Shown here piece by piece: positions 56,129-64,000 of a stretch of DNA of 64,000 nucleotides. The notes under the pieces were generated by a model. The model had not been told where the DNA came from. It worked only from the letters and a program-made list of their open reading frames with translations, and did no database searches. The position numbers and the translations under genes are program-made. Origin of the DNA: Perognathus longimembris pacificus (lineage: Eukaryota > Chordata > Mammalia > Rodentia > Heteromyidae); the NCBI RefSeq assembly GCF_023159225.1, contig NC_063168.1, forward strand, positions 44,216,562 through 44,280,561, in the 5' to 3' direction. Position 1 is the stretch's first letter. Each line of letters starts with the position of its first letter.

Positions 56129-56935
56129 ATCTATTATTGCCTTGTAATCATTGAAAATAGGTGGGACTTGTTGGTTTCAGAAAAGTCTTCATGGTGATAG
56201 TGCTTATTTATCACACATCATCCCAAGTTTGTGGATGCCTAAACATCTGGCATTGCTTCCTTTTTATGCCCTAGGCTTGGCATCTATCACCATCAGGAAA
56301 CAAGGTACCATCTACCAAGATTCAAGCAGTAGGACATATTTACAAGAATGTGTGGAGCTAGGCGCTTCAATGGCATGTGATGCATCACTCAGTAATGTCT
56401 GTATTTTCTATGAAGGTTTTGTCCTATTGAGCTAATAACATAGAATCCTCCAGATAGTGGGAGGAATGTCATTCATTAGATACAGTGGAACCGAGAGTTT
56501 AGCTTAGGAGTAATTCTTTAAAAGACGTCTTATTAATCACTTGGAGGAAAAAAAAAATAATGGTTCCTTGATATAGAGAAACTTAGGCAGAAACTGCATA
56601 AAATTTTTAAATGTTCTTTACATGAAAAGATCAATGGGTAATTCAGGTTAAAGAATCTCATGTTCAATTGCATCACGAAAAGCCTGGGGGCAATTTCTAA
56701 ATTACTGTCCTTTGTCTGATGGAAGAATTCAACTGAAATAAAGCAGGGATGGTTTGCAGCATGTGCAATGAGGTCGGGTGGGATGGAGTAGATGCGTGGT
56801 TCACTGTAGAACTAGGGAATGAAGCCTCAGGGACACTGATGTAGTATGAAAAACTGCCCATGCCCATCTGGTAGAGTCAAGAATACTGGAGGCTAGTTTA
56901 GCTTACGCCTCCAAAAGTCTCAATGATTTCATCTG

Positions 56936-56936
<1 letters not shown>
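56129..56936. other. Unassigned DNA
   Basis: A 94-codon open frame at 56151-56435 shows no recognised domain and no start context or splice signal worth calling. No repeat family recognised. Confidence 0.5.

Positions 56937-56985
<49 letters not shown>
56937..56985. repeat. (TG)n microsatellite
   Basis: A perfect TG tract of about 24 units. Confidence 0.98.
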
Positions 56986-57201
56986 ATACATGTGTGCCTT
57001 AGTTACTCATTGAAGAGAGAGTACAAATGAATTAGATAATCATTAAGTCCTATCATTCATATATACAAGACATGCACAAAAGAACGTTCAAGTCATGGAG
57101 AGAAACTTTATGCCAAAGAAGTGGACCTTTGCATAGATTTGCCTGAGGCCTAAAATTTATATTCAGCATCGCTGTGCTACTATGTGATAAAGAGTTCTCA
57201 T

Positions 57202-57412
57202 GGGCTGGGGATATAGCCTAGTGGCAAGAGTGCCTGCCTCGGATACACGAGGCCCTAGGTTCGATTCCCCAGCACCACATATATAGAAAACGGCCAGAAG
57301 CGGCGCTGTGGCTCAAGTGGCAGAGTGCTAGCCTTGAGCGGGAAGAAGCCAGGGACAGTGCTCAAGCCCTGAGTCCAAGGCCCAGGACTGGCAAAAAAAA
57401 AAAAAAAAAAAA
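57202..57412 (+). mobile_element. ID-dimer SINE, young GCGGGAAG subtype
   Basis: Full-length and nearly identical to the copy at 39856: GGGCTGGGGATATAGCCTAG, GGATACACGAGGCCCTAGG, B box GGTTCGATTCC, AGCGGCGCTGTGGCTCAAG, CTTGAGCGGGAAGAAG, A23 tail. A perfect 13-bp TSD, AAAGAGTTCTCAT, lies at 57189-57201 and 57413-57425. Confidence 0.97.
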
Positions 57413-57425
57413 AAAGAGTTCTCAT

Positions 57426-58433
57426 ACCTCCTTTCTTTTCTCATTTGAAGAACATTCCATCTATCTCCTTCAATGATCTGATAGTCTCAATGTGGAAAGT
57501 GGAAGAAAAGTGGCCTCACAGGGTACATGTAGAATTCAACCTGCCTTAGAAAAGACTGAGAAAAATAAAGGTAAGACAAACAGATAAAGTTCTCAGTTTA
57601 AAAACCTATAATAAGTTTTTGGCTAACTCAAAAGAAACAAAGTTGGTTTCTTTGAAATATATTGGTCTTAAGTATGACCATCAATTTGTTCTTTTCCCAG
57701 GTGGATCTTTAATAATTCAAATATCCAGATTTAAACTTATTTCTGATATTTTGTCTCTAGTTTTTAGCTCCAGCCTCAGCCTCCTAATCAAAATATTCTT
57801 CTCTGTGTTTCTATGATCAAGAAGGAAAGCTGAGACAGGCTATTACCCAATCAGAAGGAAAACATTATATCAATTCTACCAGCAATAACAACTGGTTTTG
57901 AAATTTCCCATTGCTGTACAAGAAATCAGAAAAACTTACATCTTTTGGTTTTCACAAAAACATGACATTAGGATTTAAAAAGAAGAAGAGAAATGTCTTT
58001 GGGTAACTGACTTAGAATTCTCCCAGCTGTGGGTTTGTGTTGAATTTACAGCTATGAACAGTGACCCAGATTTGGTTTGATATTTCTTTTGTCTCCTGAA
58101 AAGTTTCAAACATACCCCCATATATTAGCCTTAGGAATTTAGACAACTCAGTGGCTCAGAAAATTTAGAATAGACGTGCCTCAAGTCCATGGAAAATAAG
58201 AATATCAATTAAATTTGTTTACCAGGCACTCAGGCTCGTGGTCCACATTGTTCTTTAACTCTCCCCAGCCCCTCAGAGACTTTGAGATTCGAATTGGGAT
58301 TTTTTAACTTCTTTTGCTTTTCATACAAGAAAAGTTTTATTGTATTTTCTGGGCCACATTCTATCTTTATTGCTGTAGTAGGGAGCTTCTGGTCATGCCA
58401 GTCACTTAGAGACTTTTCTCATCAATATTCCAC
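57426..58433. other. Unassigned AT-rich DNA
   Basis: No recognisable repeat or exon. Confidence 0.55.
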
Positions 58434-58465
58434 AATAATAATAATAACAATAATAATAATAATAA
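58434..58465. repeat. (AAT)n microsatellite
   Basis: About ten AAT units with one AAC variant. Confidence 0.96.
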
Positions 58466-58574
58466 AATGCCTGACAGACTTTTGAAGTAATAATTAGATA
58501 TCTAAAACTCCAGATAAATTACTTCTCACTTCTAACTCTGACCTCTAACTTTGACCAGTCCTGATCATATGGTA

Positions 58575-58770
58575 CCTCAAACATAAATTCAATGCATAGC
58601 TTCCAAATTTAAAAAGAAAAAGAATTGAAGGATACGTGTGGAGTTGGGAGGTGAGAGAGAAGGTTGAAAGAGGTGGCATTGGTCAAGATGCATGACATTC
58701 ACAAATTGCTATGTTGAACAGCAACTCCTTTGTATAATTACCTAAAGATAATTTTTTAAAGATTTTGCTT
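58575..58770 (+). mobile_element. Old LINE-1 3' end
   Basis: 'AGCTTCCAAATTTAAAAAG', a GGAGTTGGGAGGTGAGAGAG polypurine tract, 'CACAAATTGCTATGTTGAAC' AGCAACTCCTTTGTATAATTA and a decayed tail. Same layout as the old L1 at 10825-12660. Confidence 0.6.
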
Positions 58771-58934
58771 TAAAGCCTACAAAAGTTTCTTCAAGTGCAC
58801 CCATTGAATGCTTGATCTCAACAAACCTGAAAACATTTGGTGTGAACATAAGTTTCAATGGGGATCTGACAGGATTACTTCTCATTAGGAAATAGTCATT
58901 TCCTTCTGAATCAGGCATTCTGAAGGTTTTTTTT

Positions 58935-60375
58935 TAATATTTGTTTATTGTCAAAGGGATGTACAGAGAGGTTACAGTTTCATATGTTAGGTCTTGGATA
59001 CGTTTCTTGTACTGTTTGTTACCTCCTCCCTGCCCCTTCCCCCTTTTCCTCTCCCACTATGAGTTGTTCAGTTGGTTTAGACCAAATGGTTTTGCAAGTA
59101 TTGCTTTTGGAGTCGTTTGTCTTTTTATCCTGTGTCTCTCAATTTTGATATTCCCTTTCACTTCCTTAGTTCTAATACCAGTATATACAGTATCCAGGAT
59201 ACTCAGATGAGATACAGTGATAGCACAGGTACAACCACAGGAAGGGGATACAAGAGGATCATCAACAAAAGAAGCTACGTTTCACATGACATGTTGAAAG
59301 TAATTACAACAGTGATATAACACTCATTTCCATAACATGGAATTCATTTCACTTAGTATCATTGTGTGCATTCATAGGGGCATAGCTGTTAGGCTCTTGT
59401 GATCCTCTGCTGTGACTAGCCTAAACCTGTGCTAATTATTCCCTATGAGGGAAACCATAGAGTCCATGTTTCTTTGGGTCTGGCTCACTTCACTTGGTAT
59501 AATCTTTTTCCAAGATCTTCCATTTCCTTATGAATGGGGCAATGTCATTCTTTCTGATAGAGCCATAAAATTCTATTGTGTATATGTACCACATTTTCCT
59601 GATCCATTCATCTACTGACAAGTATCTGGGTTGGTTCCATATTTTAGCTATGACAAATTGTACTGCAATGAACATTGTTGTGCTGGTGGCTTTAGTGTGT
59701 TCTTGTTTGTGGTCTTTTGGGTAGATGACCAAAAGTGGGGCTGCTGGGTCATAGGGGAGCTCTATGTTTAGCCTTCTGAGGAATCTCCATACTACTTTCC
59801 AGAGTGGCTGAAATAGTTTACATTCCCACCAACAGTGAAGTAGGGTTCCCTTTTGGCCACATCCCCTCCAACATTTGTTATTGTTAGTTTTCTTGATAAA
59901 GGACATTCTTACTGGGGTGAGATAGAATCTCAATGTTGTTTTGATTTGCATTTCTTTTATGGTCAATGACTTAAAGTACTTTCTCATATGTCTCTTGGAC
60001 ATTCTCATTTCCTCATCAGAGAAGTCTCTTTTTAAATCTTTAGCCCACTTGTTGAGAGGACTGTTGGTTCTTTGCGGTTTTGTTTGGGGGGAATTTAATT
60101 TTTTTAGTTCTGCATATAGTTTAGATATGAGGCCTTTGTCCATTGTATGGCCAATAAAGAACTTTTCCCAATCTGTGGGCTTTCTGTTTATCTTGCGAGC
60201 TATGTCCTTTGCCCAGCAGAAGCTCTGCAGTTTGATGCAGTCCCATTTGTCCAACCTTTCTTTGATTTGTAGCATTTCTGGGTCTTTATTAAGGAAGTTT
60301 TGTCCTGTGCCAAGAAGCCCAAGTGTTTCTCCTACTCCTTCTTTTAGTGTTTTCAGGGTATCTGCTTTAATAAAC
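58935..60375 (-). mobile_element. Young 5'-truncated LINE-1, about 1.44 kb
   Basis: Minus-strand element: T/A tail, 'ATTGTCAAAGGGATGTACAG', TCCTCCC tract, 3'UTR, then a long open stretch of ORF2. Truncation is at about 60375 in the ORF2 segment encoding KADTLKTLKEG. Few frame breaks make it the youngest-looking L1 here. No convincing TSD was seen next to the truncation point. Confidence 0.95.
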
Positions 60376-60377
60376 AC
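59490..60377 (-). pseudogene. LINE-1 ORF2 C-terminal fragment, 295 codons open
   Basis: The protein segment lies downstream of the reverse transcriptase domain of L1 ORF2. It covers the RT-distal region and the C-terminal cysteine motif C-x3-C-x7-H-x4-C (about residues 169, 173, 181, 186 of the fragment), which binds nucleic acid in L1 retrotransposition. Endonuclease and RT domains are absent because of 5' truncation, so it is not autonomous. The frame ends early: compared with the copies at 11133 and 49268 there is one extra base in the GGAAAAAGATTATAC stretch just before the conserved ORF2 end. The first Met is internal to ORF2 and not a real start. Confidence 0.95.
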
Positions 60378-62064
60378 TCAGGGTGGCTCTTCCAGGGGTA
60401 TTTTCTCTTACATGGATCCATCTTTTACAGTCATGGCAAGGAAAATCACTTTTTACCATTCACATCTCTGGCCACGTGTATTATCTTGTTTAATCTTTAA
60501 ATCATCCTTCTATGGATTCATACAAAAAAATAAAACCTCAATGAAACCAAATTGTTCAAAACCTTTTTAGTTATTAAATGGGAAAAGTGGGATTCAAACC
60601 TGTATATTCTAACCCCAAGAACACACTTCTTTTAGGATCTCTCATTTGCAAAGATCAGAGAATCAAAATACTAGAATCAAAACATTAGAATGAAGTATAC
60701 AATAGCTGTGCGGATCAGTTTTCTCTCATCTGTCTCATAACTTCCTTCATTTTGTGTCTTATTTTTCCAGTTTGTGCTCATTCAAAAAAAATCTGAAATT
60801 CTCCCATCAAAATTCTCTAGGCTCCTGATCTAATTAAGCTAACTAATAATCCAAATCCTCATTTCTTTTTATCATTCCTGTAGTGATTTCTGCACCAGGA
60901 CACTTAATGACTCACTGACTAGCTCCTAGTAAGCCATTCTTGACAGACATGTCCACTCTTGGTTCAGTCAGTGGAAGTCCCTGAGAAGGTGATTTTCCTT
61001 GAAGGGGTGGTACATAGAATTGTTCTTGCCAAAAACAGGCACAGTGAGAACTGTGATGACTATGTAGACTAAAATGTTCACATCCACTAGAGAAAGACAG
61101 AGCATCTGACACCACTGGGTCCCTGACCTCAGATGTGAACACAGCTAGCCAGCTCTGGGAATGCTCCAGGCTGGCTGCTTGTGTAAGTAGGTTAATGGAT
61201 GACCCCTTGCCTTTGCTACCTTCTGTTATTTCCCACCCTAGAGCCCTTTAAATCATGCTCACATTTAAAGCATGTTCGCTCTATCCATAATATATTGACA
61301 TTTTAAAAAATATATGAGCTAATTAAGCATAATATGGAAGAACTAATCCTGAATGACTTCTATGGATTTATCTGTTGCCACAGGGTGCCATTGTTGTTTT
61401 AAACTAATATATTTGCATTATCTTTGCCTGAAAGCTGTCTTTGATTCATTCTGCTCTTAAAAGTAAACCCTTTCTTACAGTCTAATGAAGATCACAAATC
61501 TAAAAATGCTAATGGTTGGATCTTTGTCTTGAAAAGCTGTAATATTTTGAGAAATCAGATCAAAACCTGTGATTCTGCTGGGTGAACTTTATCTTTCAAA
61601 TGCTTTCCAGCTTACTTATTTATCTCTGAAATGAGATCATTTTCTTTTTTAAAAGTCTCTCCTTTTAAAAATGATACTCCAACCTATCACATGATATTCA
61701 GGCAAGTAGGTGGACTTATGTAAGTGCCACATGGCCAATACAAACCCCCACATCTCTGTCCCCATTGTGAACCAGAAGTAATGAGAGTGACACTTGCTTC
61801 CATCCAGCCCTGCATGTCCCTTTTCTCCTTCTGTGGACCCTTAAATTTGGAATCTGCCAGGATTCATTCATATTCCAGCCATCCAAAGTACATGCACAGA
61901 CCGGCTCTGCACCTGTACCACTTCCATAGTGAGGTGGTACTGAGTGTCATGGCTGTACTTCGTAATGAGTGTTCAAACACTTCTGAAGTGGCTTGTAGTC
62001 CTGTCATTTGCACATTGCGATCTTAATGTATACTTTTGTAGCACTTGGAAAACAATCATCTCTA
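60378..62064. other. Unassigned DNA
   Basis: 60570-60612 has a weak MIR-like word, 'GGGATTCAAACCTGTATATT' CTAACC. 60900-61200 is less AT-rich without a recognised repeat or exon. The open frames here (76 and 100 codons) have no recognised domain. Confidence 0.5.
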
Positions 62065-62212
62065 GCAAGAAAAGAAAGACAGAAGGAAGGAAGGAAGTAA
62101 AGAAGGAAGGGAGGGAGGGAGGGAGGAAGGAAAGAAGGAAGGAAGGAAAGAAGGAAGGAAGGAAGGAAGGAAGGAAGGAAGGAAGGAAGGAAGGAAGGAA
62201 GGAAGGAAGGAC
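62065..62212. repeat. (GGAA)n microsatellite
   Basis: GGAA/GGGA/AGAAGG units from 62065, becoming a pure GGAA array of about 17-18 units at 62142-62211. The plus-strand reading frame through it (Lys/Glu/Gly-Arg-rich) is an artefact. Confidence 0.98.
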
Positions 62213-63164
62213 TTATTTCCTACCTATCTCATTTTATATTAAGTTCTTATTTTTCGAATTGAGATTTGTTTGGGGCTGGTTTTCCCAAATCAGACCCCAC
62301 TATGAGGGTTCATGTGAAGTAAGTAGGCACTCTGCAGGTGGCCCCCTCACAGAGAACTTTGGGCTTGAGTTGTTAAAAGAGTTCCTAGTAAGAGAGGAAT
62401 GCATAACTCATGAAAAGCAGTGGGGGGAACCCAGGGGTCAGAACACAGAAGCAATTTTGCTCAGCATAGGTCTTGATTCTGTTAAGTCCTGAGACATGTC
62501 TGTCCCTTGTTGTATTTTATTCCTCAGAGATATTCTCAAAACATCTTGGCAGTTTCTTCCTTTGGCTCTGAGACTAGCCTTTCTTGATTGACTTCCCATT
62601 TTTGAGCTGTTCTCATTTGCATCATCAAACTCACTTTTGACAAAGTATTGGAGTTGTTCAACCCTTGTTTGGACACTTTCATTTCTCTATACATTTTTCT
62701 CTAAGCTTTTACTACCCATAAGATAACAACAAGTAAAACATTACTATCTCCAAATGACACCTCACCCTTGAATTTCAGACATGAGATCTATGCAACTGTC
62801 TTCTGTATTAGTCTAGCAACAGAAACCAAACAGGCCTAGAAACCAAAATTCTCCCTTGAGAACTACAAAGGAGCATCATGTGTACCATGCCACAACCAGA
62901 CATCAGTACAGGTAAGCCCTAACCAATGTTATTTCTGAACCTTCACAAGTTCTGGTCCTTTTGTCCCCTCAATAAATTTTAAAATGTGTCTTTGTCTATA
63001 TCTTTAGCACTACCACCCCATCCACAGAGCTACTTTCCCTCAGAGTAGAATTGAAACATCTACTCACTGGCCCCCTCTACTTCTTCTCACCAGCCAAGTA
63101 TGTCTTTCTGCATATATTTTATGAGGTCAGACAAAATGATTTGTTCTGGTCTTCATATATACTT
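62213..63164. other. Unassigned DNA
   Basis: No recognisable repeat or exon. Confidence 0.55.
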
Positions 63165-63350
63165 TATATTTTGGTAGAACTTTTACATTTACAAAAACAT
63201 GGCAAAGATAAGGCAAAGTTCCCACAAACTACCCACATTCCACTTAATTTCTCACACTAGTATAGTACCTCAGTGAGCCAATAGTGATACAGTGTTAGTC
63301 AAGTCCATTGGTGAGTTACATTTCCCTTCTTGTTACCAACAAATTTGAGC
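63165..63350 (-). mobile_element. Ancient LINE-1 (L1M) 3'UTR remnant
   Basis: 'AAAGTTCCCACAAACTACCC' ACATTCC, 'CACACTAGTATAGTACCTCA' and 'AGCCAATAGTGATACAGTGT' TAGTCAAGTCCAT follow the minus-strand L1M 3'UTR order. Confidence 0.6.
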
Positions 63351-63499
63351 ACAAATGGCAACAGATAATCCTTAAAAAAATACATTACAATCTAATTTTC
63401 AAGTTTTTAATGTTTCACTTCCACTTTCAGACCTCAATTTCCTTCCCTATACCTATAGCCTACTTACTCTGAGGAAGAATGTTAGCCCACTGGAATTTC

Positions 63500-63660
63500 A
63501 GTTTCTTCATCTGTGAATGGAGGTTAGCAAGGGTGTTTTCCAAGGGAGTTCTCCGTGAGGCCTGTGTGCACAGGGCTCAATTCCATGCCTAAAGCACAGC
63601 ACTTGTGAAAATTGGTTAGCTGTTCATATTATTGCTGTTAATTGCTTCCTTGGGAAATAA
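63500..63660 (+). repeat. MIR remnant
   Basis: 'TTCAGTTTCTTCATCTGTGA' ATGG, CTAAAGCACAGCACTTG and 'ATATTATTGCTGTTAATTGC' follow the MIR order from core to 3' end. Confidence 0.6.
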
Positions 63661-64000
63661 AAGTGTTAAGTGGATCTTGGAAAAGAGGATGGGAGGCTGA
63701 AGAAGTGCCCTCATGAGCTCAGGCCTATTCATTGTTCAATATATTATTCTTTATCTAGGTAGATTTCACCGTGCTTGGTTTGGTTTATGTGGGTTGTTCA
63801 AAAGTACTTCCCACAACCCTTTGTGGCTCAGTTATTGAGGTTTTGGTTTGACTTGGCCTTTCATTTCATGCTACCTGGGAAGAGCTGGAAACAGATACAG
63901 ATAGGTCTGCTTCTTCAAGACTGGTTTTCCAACTCATTCCAGCTTGCTCTTTGTTAACAGCTGCTTCTTGAGCCACACACAAGGTCCTGGCTCTGGAATC
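63661..64000. other. Unassigned DNA at right edge
   Basis: No recognisable repeat or exon. A 60-codon open frame at 63775-63957 has no known domain. Confidence 0.5.

Noticed and set aside
56151..56435. 94-codon open frame of ordinary composition
   Set aside because: No recognised domain, no poor-codon or conservation evidence available, and a length compatible with chance in 64 kb. Left as unassigned.
59941..60570. 209-codon plus-strand open frame
   Set aside because: It is the antisense of LINE-1 ORF2; the sense frame on minus has the conserved ORF2 residues.
61944..62492. 182-codon frame with Lys/Glu/Gly/Arg repeats
   Set aside because: Long only because a GGAA array has no stops in this frame. 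The flanking residues show no known family.
1..64000. CRISPR arrays, operons, prophage or bacterial mobile systems
   Set aside because: Repeat content is entirely mammalian (SINE, LINE, MaLR, MIR). The regularly spaced repeats present are microsatellites without spacers.

Overview
The window looks like AT-rich mammalian nuclear DNA that is intergenic, or lies deep inside a large intron, in a rodent. The dominant young SINE is a two-part element: an ID-type (tRNA-Ala-like) head joined to a second tRNA-like unit. Older copies join a B1 (7SL-derived) unit to the same second unit (B1-dID type). From memory this combination fits the Geomyoidea (kangaroo rats, pocket mice, pocket gophers), where the dimer resembles the family published as IDL-Geo. 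The species call is inference; the repeat architecture is read directly from the sequence.

I find no host protein-coding exon, RNA gene, CRISPR array, operon or phage-like module. Every long open frame is explained by LINE-1 ORF2, a SINE, a microsatellite or chance. Recognisable content is: about a dozen ID-dimer SINEs, most with clear target-site duplications (TSDs); about a dozen B1-dID SINEs and three ID monomers; around eleven lineage-specific LINE-1 insertions, nearly all 5'-truncated; ancient L1M, L2, MIR and MER5A remnants; three MaLR-type solo LTRs; and many microsatellites.

Layout: 0-10 kb holds an L1 tail, scattered SINEs, two MaLR LTRs and a SINE with a 65-bp flanking duplication. 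10.4-12.7 kb is an old 5'-inverted L1 split by a younger L1. 14.7-20 kb holds SINEs and a second 5'-inverted L1 with a 17-bp TSD and a nested SINE. 21.7-31 kb holds an old L1, MER5A, MIR, a B1-dID split by an L1, an L2 split by a B1-dID, and a 1.6-kb L1. 32.5-34.1 kb holds a SINE, an MLT1-like LTR and an ID monomer. 34-39.8 kb is mostly unassigned. 39.8-43 kb is a stack of young L1, L1M and several SINEs. 45-51.3 kb holds L2 remnants used as landing sites for L1 and SINEs. 52-57.4 kb holds microsatellites, a MIR, a split L1M, and an L1 tail with a strong G-quadruplex candidate. 58.5-60.4 kb holds the youngest-looking L1, with a 295-codon ORF2 fragment. 60.4-64 kb holds a long GGAA tract, an L1M remnant and a MIR.

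No genes work together here. What can be read is a relative history of insertions: L2/MIR/L1M first, then MaLR LTRs and B1-dID, then lineage-specific L1, then ID-dimer SINEs. The A-rich tails, TSDs and A-rich 5' TSD ends fit mobilisation of the SINEs by the L1 machinery (established for ID and B1 families).
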